Source: Erginobacter sp964587835 (lineage in GTDB: Bacteria; Auribacterota; Erginobacteria; Erginobacterales; Erginobacteraceae). Taken from it: a DNA stretch of 48,950 nt. The stretch lies in the NCBI GenBank assembly GCA_964587835.1, contig CAZPMN010000019.1:1-48950 (forward strand), written 5' to 3'. Positions 8,470 to 16,572 of the stretch are shown piece after piece. Under the pieces are notes generated by a model. It ran no database searches. It saw nothing but the letters and a program-made list of their open reading frames with translations, and had not been told where the DNA came from. The translations under genes and the position numbers were made by a program. Position 1 is the stretch's first letter; each line of letters starts with the position of its first letter.

Positions 8470-9582
8470 TTATTGGATTTTCTTTACCTGGTCGAGATTG
8501 TTCACCAGCAGGGCTTCAAATTCCTCCCGAGGCTCTCGTCCGCCTTCCGCCATCCGGTAGGTCCTGATCCGAACCCGGTTACCCCGGGCGCTGACATGGT
8601 AGCCCTCCCGCCAGTCCCCCCGTTCGCCGCCATGATAGAGGATCAGCCGGGTGATGTCGGGACAGTCCCGGCCGTCCAGCTGAACCCTGTCGACCAGAAG
8701 GTAGGTGGGGTTGAAGGCGTTGTGCGTGTCGTCAACGATTCGGGCGGTGATCTGAGCTTCGCCCCGGTCCTCGCAGTCAAAGTTGCGCAAGGGTGCTTCT
8801 TCCGTATCAAGGTAAGAGAAGAAGGGACAGATCATGAATTTCTTTCCCCCCGCCCAATCCCAGAACCGGATTGGCCAGTACTTCCCGAACTCGCGCACCC
8901 GGCGTTTCTCGTCGGTATCGGTCAGCTTCTGCATGAAGCGGACTATTCTCTTCACTTCCGCCGCCTCGGCGTGGATGACATAGTCAACGTCGTGGGGATT
9001 GGTGTAGGTGCCGAGCGAAAGGGAGCCGGAGATGCCGATCTGTTCGATCTCGATCCCCAGCAGTTCGGCCGTGTGCTCGGTCACCTCCCGGATATTCGCC
9101 GCCGCCTCTTCGGCTTCCGCCCGCTCGATGATCGCCTGCAGGGAGTGGCGGGTCGGGAAGCAGCCGACCAGGTCGGTCACCGGGACCAGGGATTTGTAGC
9201 GGCCGTAAACCGGGCGATCTTTCCGGGCTTGGGAGGGATCGACCTCGATATACCGTTCGAGCTGGAGCGGATAGAAGCGGTCGAGGGGGTTGTTGCTCAT
9301 TATCTCCTTGGTGATGTTTTCGTAAAGCTGGCCGAAGATGTCCTTCCGGGAATAATCCGGTCCCGGCCGCTCTTCGTTCCAGGGAATGAAAACGATATGG
9401 GAGAGGACCTCGCGCTCTTCGGTCGGTTTCTCGATTCCGTGGTAATAGCCCTCCGAGAAGACCAGCGTGCCGTCGTTGCGCAGGAAATAGGTGGCGTCGC
9501 GGAAATCGGTCGAGAGATCTACCGGTTCCAGATAGCGGTTGAATTTCGGGTTTTCCCGCATTTTAGAGATTACGTCAGACAT
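8470..9582 (-). CDS. Nucleotidyltransferase-fold protein, paralogue 3 of 4
   Basis: At 370 residues this is the longest paralogue. It carries DATYFLRNDGTLVFSEGYYH, an insertion of about 15 residues, then RKDIFGQLY. The signature is ISGSLSLGTYTNPHDVDYV, again with DxD. Then come KYWPIRFWDW, MICPFFSYLD, DTHNAFNP and LILYHGGERGDWREG, with an SARGNRVRI tail. The strand start at 9582 has AAAGGAG eight to ten bases upstream. It follows the 655-residue membrane protein by 68 bases and precedes paralogue 2 by 41 bases. The family resemblance is clear by eye across all blocks, although overall identity among the four looks low, implying old duplications rather than recent copies. Confidence 0.75.
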   Translation of the reverse strand: MSDVISKMRENPKFNRYLEPVDLSTDFRDATYFLRNDGTLVFSEGYYHGIEKPTEEREVLSHIVFIPWNEERPGPDYSRKDIFGQLYENITKEIMSNNPLDRFYPLQLERYIEVDPSQARKDRPVYGRYKSLVPVTDLVGCFPTRHSLQAIIERAEAEEAAANIREVTEHTAELLGIEIEQIGISGSLSLGTYTNPHDVDYVIHAEAAEVKRIVRFMQKLTDTDEKRRVREFGKYWPIRFWDWAGGKKFMICPFFSYLDTEEAPLRNFDCEDRGEAQITARIVDDTHNAFNPTYLLVDRVQLDGRDCPDITRLILYHGGERGDWREGYHVSARGNRVRIRTYRMAEGGREPREEFEALLVNNLDQVKKIQ

Positions 9583-9650
9583 AGAAAACTCCTTTAGAGA
9601 GATAAGTTTGCTCCGGGGAAAAATAACCGGAATTCAGCTTGAGTCAAGGG

Positions 9651-11618
9651 TTAAATCCCGCCGGCCCGAACTGGGGGGCGGTCAGGAGACCTTTCCGCCC
9701 GGTCTTCGCCCGTCAACAGGCAGAGGACGGCAGGGACAAACCCCAGGAACAGCGGGACCAGGAGGAACCTGGTCTCCTCCGGGCAGGCCTTGGCGTAGTA
9801 GTGGAGGAAGAGCCAGGCCGGGATCAGGGGGAGGAATACTTCCCGCAGCCGTCCCGGCCAGCGGCGGAGGGCGAGCAGTCCGACCAGGGGGAGGAGATTG
9901 ACGGTCAGGAAAACGTTCCGCCAGGCCAGGAGATTGGAGAGATTCCTCAGGAACCGCGGCCAGCCGGGAGCTCCCCAGTTCGCGATGAAAGATGCCCCGG
10001 GGAGCAGGAGGTAGCGGAGGGAGAAGAAGATCGAGAAGAAGATGCCGAGGCTGATGAAGAAAATCACCCGCGCTGGCCCGCCGTCTTTTCGGCAGGAAGC
10101 GGGGATGAGCAGGGCGGGAAGTAGCACCCCGGTCTCCCGGTTGAAGCCGGCGGCGATGGCCAGGGGGATGAACCAGCCTATCCTCCCCCCGGTCACGGCG
10201 AGGGCCCCGAGCAGGTAGATGATCAGGTCGGTATAGGTGCTGAAGGCGAGGTCGCTGTTGTAAAAGGCGTGCATCATTCCCCAGCCCGCCAGGACCAGTC
10301 CGATCGCCCTCTGTTCCGGGGTAAACCCCCAGGCCCGGTAAAGCCTGGCCGCCAGGTAGAAGATCAGGAGGTTCTGCAGGATCCGGAAGAGGGAGAAGAC
10401 CGGTCCCGGTTCCCCGATTCCGGCCGCCCGTCCCAGGCGGAGACCGCCCTCCACCAGAACCTGGGAGAAAAGTTGATAGCGCCAGGGGCTCTGGGCGGTC
10501 CCTCGCATCACTGCCTCGTGCCGTCCCAGTTGCGACTCCCTGAGGTATCTGCCCTCCACCCCGCCGAGGATCCAGAGCTGGGAGTAGAGGGCGGTCAGGG
10601 CGAGCAGGGTGATCAGCAGCCATTCGGAGCTCAGTATCCTCCGGAGGCGGGACAGGGAGGGGGCCGCCCCCGGCGGAAGGAGCAGGAAACCCGGGATCAG
10701 GCAGGCGGCCAGGGGGATTACAATTACCCGGTGTTCGGGGAAGAAATATACCAGCAGGGCGAGGGCGGCCGGAACCAGGGAAAGAGGAAGCAGCCTTCTC
10801 AGTCGCCGAGGCCAGTCCGGCAGCCCCGCCGCGGCGAGGAGGGGCAGGATGTTGGAGAGCCAGGCCGCCCTCACCCAGGTCAGGCTGTGTCCGAGATTGA
10901 AGGCCAGCAGGTCGAGGCCGGGTCGGTGCCCCCAGGAGGTGACGGGCCAGGGGCGGACGGTGAGGTTGCCGAAGAGTCCGGCCCCGGCCAGCCAGGCGAG
11001 CACGGAGAGCAGGGCGAGCCGCCGGTTCCGTCCGGGAGTGGACTCCGGGCCGTCCCCGAGGCCGGCCAGGGGCAGCAGGGGGAGGCCGACGGAGAAGACG
11101 CTCCCGGGCGCGCCGGCCAAGACCAGGAGGGGATAGAATATTCTCTTCCCCGAGGCGAGCAGGTTAATTCCGGCCAGGGTCCAGACCACGGCCCAGAAGA
11201 TCCCGGTATTGATGCTCCCTTCCCGGAAGGCGTAGAGCAGTCCCCAGGCCAGCAGCAGGAGCCCGGCCAGCCGCTTCGGCGCCGGGATCTCCAGTCTCCG
11301 CCACCAGGATTCCGCCAGTTTCAGGATGAGAACGTTCTGGAGAAATCGGAGGGAGACCAGCGCCCAAATCCCCGACCCCCCGGTCTGGATTACGAACCGG
11401 CTCCAGAAGGACAGGAGCCGGGCGGCGAGCCGGAAACCGGATCCGTCGCCGGAGGTCCTGACCCGCGCCAGGTAACCCTGCAGCACCCGCGGTCCGTGCA
11501 CCTGCCATTCGGTGAAGACGGCCATCGCGGCCAGGAGAAGGCAGAAGACGGGGAGGATTACCCGGTATCGGGGGAGGTCGTTCACTGGGGTCGCTCCGCT
11601 GTTTTTCCGGTGCGCCAC
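9651..11618 (-). CDS. Polytopic membrane protein with two homologous halves
   Basis: This 655-residue protein has many hydrophobic helices and no recognised enzyme domain. The two halves appear to be a tandem duplication. LRFLQNVLILKLAESWWR, then LAGLLLLAWGLLYAFREG in the first half, lines up with FRILQNLLIFYLAARLYR, then AIGLVLAGWGMMHAFYNS in the second. Only the second half keeps FNRETGVLLPALL, a motif common in lipid-linked-sugar glycosyltransferases and related inner-membrane proteins. It directly follows a dolichyl-phosphate-mannose-synthase-like gene, so a role in moving or using a lipid-linked sugar is plausible but unproven. The start at 11618 is GTG with a weak site; a GTG at 11585 has a better-spaced GGAG and may be the real start. 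Confidence 0.65.
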   Translation of the reverse strand: MAHRKNSGATPVNDLPRYRVILPVFCLLLAAMAVFTEWQVHGPRVLQGYLARVRTSGDGSGFRLAARLLSFWSRFVIQTGGSGIWALVSLRFLQNVLILKLAESWWRRLEIPAPKRLAGLLLLAWGLLYAFREGSINTGIFWAVVWTLAGINLLASGKRIFYPLLVLAGAPGSVFSVGLPLLPLAGLGDGPESTPGRNRRLALLSVLAWLAGAGLFGNLTVRPWPVTSWGHRPGLDLLAFNLGHSLTWVRAAWLSNILPLLAAAGLPDWPRRLRRLLPLSLVPAALALLVYFFPEHRVIVIPLAACLIPGFLLLPPGAAPSLSRLRRILSSEWLLITLLALTALYSQLWILGGVEGRYLRESQLGRHEAVMRGTAQSPWRYQLFSQVLVEGGLRLGRAAGIGEPGPVFSLFRILQNLLIFYLAARLYRAWGFTPEQRAIGLVLAGWGMMHAFYNSDLAFSTYTDLIIYLLGALAVTGGRIGWFIPLAIAAGFNRETGVLLPALLIPASCRKDGGPARVIFFISLGIFFSIFFSLRYLLLPGASFIANWGAPGWPRFLRNLSNLLAWRNVFLTVNLLPLVGLLALRRWPGRLREVFLPLIPAWLFLHYYAKACPEETRFLLVPLFLGFVPAVLCLLTGEDRAERSPDRPPVRAGGI

Positions 11619-11636
11619 CCGGTTGGGGAAGGGGAA

Positions 11637-12317
11637 TCAATCGAAGAAACGGAAGCGGAGGAGCGTGCCCAGGGCGACCGGCCCGTCTCTCCAGGTGATC
11701 TTCTTGCCCTCCTCGTAAGTCCGGCCGAAGTAGGAGATCGGTACCTCGTAAATCCGCTGGCCGGACTTGACCATTTTGGCGGTAATCTCGGGCTCGAAGC
11801 CGAACCGGTTGGACCTGATCTCCACCCCCTCCAGGGCCTTCCGCCGGAAGACCTTATAGCAGGTCTCCATATCGTTGAGGTTGATATTGAAGAGGACGTT
11901 GGTGATCAGGGTCAGAAGCTTGTTCCCGCAGTAATGCCAGAAGTAGAGGACCCGGTGCGGTCCGCCGAGGAAACGGGCCCCGAAGACCACGTCGGCTACC
12001 CCGTCCTCGATCGGCTTGACCAGGGAGGGGTATTCCTCCGGATTATACTCCAGGTCGGCGTCCTGGATAATGACGATCTCGCCGCTTGCTTCCCGGAACC
12101 CGGCCCGGAGGGCCGCTCCCTTCCCCTGGTTTTCCGGAAGCAGGATGACCCGGACCTCCGGATGATCGAGAGTTTGCAGAATCTCCCGGGTCCCGTCGGT
12201 GGATCCGTCATCGACCAGGATTACCTCTTTCTCAAGCGGCTGGTCGAGGATCTTCTTCAGAATAATGCGGAGGGTATCCTCCTCGTTGTATATCGGAACT
12301 ACAATCGAGAGTTTCAT
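11637..12317 (-). CDS. GT2 glycosyltransferase, dolichyl-phosphate-mannose-synthase-like
   Basis: This 226-residue soluble GT-A enzyme probably transfers a sugar from a nucleotide donor to a polyprenyl phosphate at the inner face of the membrane. The motifs are MKLSIVVPIYNEEDTL at the N-terminus, VDDGSTDGT near residue 36-44, ENQGKGAALRAGF, and QDADLEYNP near 90, which holds the metal-binding Asp pair. There is no C-terminal membrane anchor, as in short bacterial DPM-like proteins. The downstream gene begins 18 bases later on the same strand, suggesting an operon with the duplicated membrane protein. Confidence 0.88.
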   Translation of the reverse strand: MKLSIVVPIYNEEDTLRIILKKILDQPLEKEVILVDDGSTDGTREILQTLDHPEVRVILLPENQGKGAALRAGFREASGEIVIIQDADLEYNPEEYPSLVKPIEDGVADVVFGARFLGGPHRVLYFWHYCGNKLLTLITNVLFNINLNDMETCYKVFRRKALEGVEIRSNRFGFEPEITAKMVKSGQRIYEVPISYFGRTYEEGKKITWRDGPVALGTLLRFRFFD

Positions 12318-12392
12318 ATCGCGGCCTCGCCGGTGAGAATTATCGTGAGTCGGTAAGGATATAACTGTTAAGTCCCTGAGTCAATTGGGGAA

Positions 12393-12671
12393 TGGGGGGG
12401 AATGGGGAATGGTAATCAGTAATCAGTAATCGGTGAGCAGGATCGCCCTTCGGGCTTGCCAAATCGGAATGCCGGCGGCATCCCTGGCAGTAGTTAAAGT
12501 ATCGCTTAGCTTGAAAATTGGTGACGGGCACAAACTCTAAGGCCTGCTTCAAGGCTATGAGATTAGCGAAGATCCGCGGTTATGGTTAAAAGGGCCGGGG
12601 CAAGGGGTAATCCGCTCAATCCGCATAATCCGCGGTTAATGAAAGAGGGCACGGCGGGGTAATCCGCGGTT
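12393..12671. repeat. Repeat cluster with composite repeat copy 3
   Basis: This gene-free stretch begins with GGAATGGTAATCAGTAATC heptamer-like units (12405-12433). A CGCCCTTCGGGCTTG element follows, with a GGAATGCC/GGCATCC hairpin, AAGTATCGCTTAGCTTGAA and GATCCGCGG (12443-12578). It ends with repeated AATCCGCGGTT words up to 12672. The block has the same architecture and orientation as 4241 and is inverted relative to 14258-14425, so the two bracket the flippase gene. Confidence 0.75.
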
Positions 12672-14141
12672 TCAAAGAGGGGATGAGGTAGGGGGCGGCT
12701 TTCGGAAGAGGGCAAGGAGCATCCGTCCGTCCTCGGCGCTGGTTTCCCGCAGGGCCAGGAGGAGGAGGAGGTAGAGGGCGGCCAGCCCGGCCAGGGCCGG
12801 GGGGAGGAGCCAGCCGGTCGGCGACCACCAGCGCCCGAGGGCGAAGACGACTCCGGCGGCGAAGACGATCTTCGCGGCCGCCGCTGCGGGAAGGAGGGCC
12901 TTGAAGAGCCGATAGACGATCAACCCCGCCGCGGCTGCCCCCAATCCGGCCGCCAGGGTGGTGGCCGCCGCCCCCCCCCGGATCCCGTACTCCGGCACCA
13001 GAATATGGTTCAGGACCGCGGAAAGGGCCAGGGCCAGCAGGACCAGGGCCAGGGAGGTCCAGGGTTTGCCCCGGGCGGTGATGATGGTGGCCAGGACGAG
13101 CAGGAAGGCAAGGAGGGTCTGGCCGAAGATCAGGATCTCCAGAGCGGCCTGCCCCGCTTCGGCATCCGGCCCGTAGATCCAGCCCAGCAGGGGGCCGGCG
13201 GTCCCACCGATCAGGGCGGCCAGGGGCAGCACCACCAGGAGCCCTCCCCTCAGGGCCCGCCGGATCATCCCGGCGGTGACCGCGTCCCCTTCCAGGCCGG
13301 CCCGGGCGGCGACGGCGGGGAAGATGGTCAGGCTCAGCGCGTAGAGGAACATATAGGGGATCCGGGCGAACTGCTGGGCGCAGGTATAGAGTCCCGCCGC
13401 CAGTTCGGCTTCGCTCCCGGCCCGAGCTCGGACAAAGTAGAGGTCGAGGTGCTGGGTCAGGCTGATGATGAACGAGAAGAGGACCACCGGCAGGGCGAAG
13501 GCGATGATCCTCCCCACCGGAAAAGGCGGGCCGATTTCCTCCCCGGCCGGCGGGCAGAAGGCCCGGGCCAGGAAAACCGCTCCGACGATGGCCACCAGGT
13601 AACCGCCGACCGCCCCGTAAAGAGGTTTCCCGCCCAGGGCGGAGAAGGCGAAGATCAGGAGAAAGAGGAAGATAACCTTGAAGATGGAGTAGATGATGGA
13701 AACCCGGGCTTCCCTCCCGAAGCGGGTGTGGCCGTTGAGGACTCCGCGGTACACCGAGTAGAGTCCGAAGGCGGGGAGAAAGAAGGCGGTCAGGCGGATG
13801 TAGCCGGTGAATTCCTGGTCGTTCCAGATCCGGGCCAGGCCCGGCGCGCCCAGCCAGACCGCCAGGCCCAGCCCCACCCCCAGGGCCAGCTGGATCTTCA
13901 GGGCGCCCCGGCGGATCGAACGGTCCCGGATCGGTTCCCGGGAGATCTCCCGGGAAACCGCCCGGTTGACCCCGGTGGCGAGGAAGATCCGGTAGAGGGT
14001 GAGGAGGGAGAGGAGAATCCCGAAGGTCCCGTAGTCGGCCAGGCCTAGGAGGTGCTTGGAACCGACGTGGATGATCCAGCCGCTGATCACGAAAACGACC
14101 TCGGCGGCGGCCAGATACGCTGTCCCTCTCACCATTCTCAT
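12672..14141 (-). CDS. Polysaccharide flippase (Wzx/MATE-type)
   Basis: This 489-residue, roughly 14-helix membrane protein belongs to the polysaccharide-biosynthesis exporter group, which flips lipid-linked glycans across the inner membrane. The N-terminus MRMVRGTAYLAAAEVVFVISG with HLLGLADYGTFGILLSL and TGVNRAVSREI is typical of these flippases. The spacing of hydrophobic segments continues to the C-terminus. The neighbours (GT2, GT4, GT2) support a surface-glycan role. Inverted composite repeats lie on both sides, so it is probably its own transcription unit. Its specificity cannot be read from the sequence. Confidence 0.85.
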   Translation of the reverse strand: MRMVRGTAYLAAAEVVFVISGWIIHVGSKHLLGLADYGTFGILLSLLTLYRIFLATGVNRAVSREISREPIRDRSIRRGALKIQLALGVGLGLAVWLGAPGLARIWNDQEFTGYIRLTAFFLPAFGLYSVYRGVLNGHTRFGREARVSIIYSIFKVIFLFLLIFAFSALGGKPLYGAVGGYLVAIVGAVFLARAFCPPAGEEIGPPFPVGRIIAFALPVVLFSFIISLTQHLDLYFVRARAGSEAELAAGLYTCAQQFARIPYMFLYALSLTIFPAVAARAGLEGDAVTAGMIRRALRGGLLVVLPLAALIGGTAGPLLGWIYGPDAEAGQAALEILIFGQTLLAFLLVLATIITARGKPWTSLALVLLALALSAVLNHILVPEYGIRGGAAATTLAAGLGAAAAGLIVYRLFKALLPAAAAAKIVFAAGVVFALGRWWSPTGWLLPPALAGLAALYLLLLLALRETSAEDGRMLLALFRKPPPTSSPL

Positions 14142-14257
14142 CTTATACCCACGAATTGCGCCGATAATTTTGTCTTGTCCCCCGCCCCGCCCCCTTTTTT
14201 ATCCAATGATTGCACAGATTACTCGGATTAGATCCTACTGCCCAATTTAACCGCGCT

Positions 14258-14455
14258 TGCGCGCCGTAGCGCTTCAGCGCGGAGGCGCGAATCCTCACTA
14301 ATCTTACAGCCTGGAAGCAGGCCTTAGGCTCTGTACCCGGCTCTGATTTCAAGCGAAGCGATACTGCAATTACTACCAGGAATGCCAACGGCATTCCGAT
14401 CCGGCAAGCCCGAATGGCGATACTGCTTACCGCTTACTGATTACTGATTACCATT
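14258..14455 (-). repeat. Composite repeat copy 4 plus heptamer-like run
   Basis: On the minus strand this reads CGCCATTCGGGCTTGCC, a GGAATGCC/GGCATTCC hairpin, AGTATCGCTTCGCTTGAA, then GCCTGCTTCCAGGCTG. It resembles 12443-12578 almost word for word in the opposite orientation. It is followed on plus by CGCTTACTGATTACTG units up to 14455, which supply the last codons of the GT4 gene. The rest of 14142-14257 shows only a GATTGCACAGATTACTCGG-type word. Confidence 0.75.
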
Positions 14456-15542
14456 CCCCATTCCCCACTCTCCTCAACAACTCCGACCAGCGTTCGGCGA
14501 TCCGGCGGATGTCGTACTCCTCGGCGGACCGCCGCGCCCCGGCGGCAAGTTTTTCCCGGAGGGTCGGGTCGGCGATGACGGTCCGGATCCGCTCCTTTAA
14601 CTCCTCCTCGCTCCGGCAGATGTAGCCATTTTCTCCGTCCCGGACCAAGGGGGCGAGAGCGGCGGAGGGGGTGACGATCAAGGGGATGCCGGCTGCCAGA
14701 CCGTCGAGAGCGGCCCGGGAGTATCCGAGAACGGAAACGCTGGAGCGGTAGGGCAGGACCAGGAGCCGGCAGGAATGGAGCCAGGGATCGATGTCCGGGA
14801 CGTAGCCCTGGATGGTGATATTCTTCCAACCCCGGGCACCCGCCCGCAGTTCTTCCTCCATCTCCCCCACCCCGTTGATGAGAAGGTCGGCGCCGGCGGG
14901 GTTGAGTTCCTGGAATATTTTCAGGAGGATGTCCGGGCCCTTGTGGCGCTGGAGGTGGCCGAAAAATCCGATCCGGAAGGAGGAGGGCGGTATCTCCGGT
15001 TCGGGGAATCTGGCCTCCGCGGGGGGGATCGCCGTGCCGGCGGGGATGGCGGCGATCCGGCCGGGGAGAACCCGCTCCCAGAGTGCCCGCAGGGGTTCGG
15101 TGAGAACGATCGCCGCCGCCGGACGGGGGAGAAGGAGCCGGGTCAGTCCGAAGAACCGGGCGGTCATATTGGTGAACTGGGCCAGGACGACCGGGCCGCG
15201 AATCCGCCCCAGGCCGAGCCGGAAGAGTGTCCAGTAGGGGAGGAGGAACCAGGGCCTCCAGAACCCGGAGCCGAAGACCGTCAGGTCGGGGTCCCACTTC
15301 CGGATCGCCCGGCCGGCCCGGAGGGGAAAGGGAGCGATAAGTCGCGTGACCGCATGGTTTTCCAGGTTCTCTTCGCCGGGGACCCGGGACGAGTAGCGAT
15401 AGGTGAAGACCCGGACCTGGTATTCCTCCGCCAGGGCCTCGACGAGGTCGATCGCGAAGCGGAGGATCCCGGAGAGCCGCGGCATCGGCCGGTAGTATTT
15501 GACCACCAGGGCCAGCTTGGGTTTCCCGGCCGGGGATGTCAT
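14448..15542 (-). CDS. GT4-type glycosyltransferase
   Basis: This 364-residue GT-B enzyme resembles group 1 (GT4) sugar transferases for surface polysaccharides. The N-terminal half carries YYRPMPRLSGILRFAIDLVEAL, the acceptor side. The C-terminal half has GFFGHLQRHKGPDILLKIF, NGVGEMEEEL, and a donor-binding region VLPYRSSVSVLGYSRAALDGLAAGIP, where the usual E-x7-E is weakly kept. ATG overlaps the stop of the upstream GT2 gene by one base (TGATG), so translation is probably coupled. The final residues and stop lie in a heptamer-like repeat. Confidence 0.87.
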   Translation of the reverse strand: MTSPAGKPKLALVVKYYRPMPRLSGILRFAIDLVEALAEEYQVRVFTYRYSSRVPGEENLENHAVTRLIAPFPLRAGRAIRKWDPDLTVFGSGFWRPWFLLPYWTLFRLGLGRIRGPVVLAQFTNMTARFFGLTRLLLPRPAAAIVLTEPLRALWERVLPGRIAAIPAGTAIPPAEARFPEPEIPPSSFRIGFFGHLQRHKGPDILLKIFQELNPAGADLLINGVGEMEEELRAGARGWKNITIQGYVPDIDPWLHSCRLLVLPYRSSVSVLGYSRAALDGLAAGIPLIVTPSAALAPLVRDGENGYICRSEEELKERIRTVIADPTLREKLAAGARRSAEEYDIRRIAERWSELLRRVGNGEW

Positions 15543-16492
15543 CAGGCGTCGTCTTTCCTGCTCTCCATCTTTTTTACCCGGTAGAGGACGTTTTCGGTCA
15601 ACTTCCGGTTGGAGGCGATGGTGTCGGCCAGAAGTCCGATCACCAGGATCTGGAACCCGACAATCAGGAAGACGGCGGCAAAGATCAGGGATTGGACCTT
15701 CCCCCTTCCACCGGCGACGATCAGGTAGTAGATGAACCTTCCGGCCAGGATCCCCCCCAGCAGGATCGATACCCCCCCGATGGCCGAAAAGACCTTGAGC
15801 GGCTGGTACATCGTGTAGATCCTGACCAGAGTGGCCACCGACTGCTTCAGGTAGTCGGAGAGCGAGGTGAAGAGGCGGGAAGGGCGAGCCTGGGGATTGG
15901 TCCGGACCGGGACGTGGCCGACCGCCAGCCGCCCGGTTCCAGCCTGGATCAGGGTCTCCAGGGTGTAGGAAAAGTCGGAAACGACGTTGAGGGAAAAGGC
16001 GGCTTCCCGGTTGTAGGCCCGGAACCCGCTGGCGGCGTCGGGGACGGTGGTGTGGGAAAGTTTCCGGACCACCCAGCTTCCGAGCTTCTGGAGAACCTTC
16101 TTCAGCGGCGAGAAATGGGCGATTGTCTCCACTTCCCGGTCCCCGACCACTATGTCCGCCTCCCCCCGCAGGATCGGCCCGATCAGGACCGGGATGTCCT
16201 CACCCCGGTACTGGTTGTCGGCGTCGGTGTTAACGATGATGTCCGCACCCCTGGCGAGGGCGGCGTCGATTCCGGCCATAAAGGCCCGGGCCAGGCCCTT
16301 GCGGTTGGTGAAGCCGGTGATGTGGTCGGCCCCGGCCTGGCGGGCGGCTTCCCGGGTGCGGTCGGTGGATCCGTCGTCGATCACCAGGACCTCGACCGCA
16401 TCGATCCCCGGGATATTCCGGGGGATGTCCCGGATGGTGGCGGCGATGTTCGCTTCCTCGTTCAGGCAGGGGATCTGGACGATCAGCTTCAT
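15542..16492 (-). CDS. GT2 glycosyltransferase with C-terminal membrane anchor
   Basis: This is a 316-residue protein with a GT-A domain and two C-terminal transmembrane helices, the plan of GtrB/DPMS-like enzymes that load sugars onto polyprenyl phosphate. Motifs are MKLIVQIPCLNEEANI, VIDDGSTDRT, NRKGLARAFMAGIDAAL and NTDADNQYRGEDIP. The helices are VFSAIGGVSILLGGILAGRF and SLIFAAVFLIVGFQILVIG. I chose the ATG at 16492, which has AAGGA upstream; the longer open frame adds 28 residues with no support. The SD lies within an A/T-rich inverted repeat (16497-16520). The gene is coupled to the GT4 gene. Confidence 0.88.
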   Translation of the reverse strand: MKLIVQIPCLNEEANIAATIRDIPRNIPGIDAVEVLVIDDGSTDRTREAARQAGADHITGFTNRKGLARAFMAGIDAALARGADIIVNTDADNQYRGEDIPVLIGPILRGEADIVVGDREVETIAHFSPLKKVLQKLGSWVVRKLSHTTVPDAASGFRAYNREAAFSLNVVSDFSYTLETLIQAGTGRLAVGHVPVRTNPQARPSRLFTSLSDYLKQSVATLVRIYTMYQPLKVFSAIGGVSILLGGILAGRFIYYLIVAGGRGKVQSLIFAAVFLIVGFQILVIGLLADTIASNRKLTENVLYRVKKMESRKDDA

Positions 16493-16496
16493 TTTA

Positions 16497-16520
16497 AAAT
16501 TTTTCCTTTGGAAAATTTTA
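16497..16520 (-). promoter_or_regulatory. Inverted repeat around the GT2 ribosome-binding site
   Basis: AAAATTTTTCC and GGAAAATTTT face each other across three bases, directly upstream of the ATG at 16492. In the transcript the AGGA of the ribosome-binding site falls in this hairpin, which could lower translation. This is a structural reading only. Confidence 0.4.
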
Positions 16521-16572
16521 CAGACAGGACAAATAAACTTCGTCAGCAGGATAAGTGGACAGAAGCTCCTTG

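Noticed and set aside
10269..12356. 695-residue plus-strand ORF
   Set aside because: It is antisense to two genes with clear motifs and has a charged, low-complexity Gly/Pro/Gln/Glu composition typical of GC-rich shadow frames.
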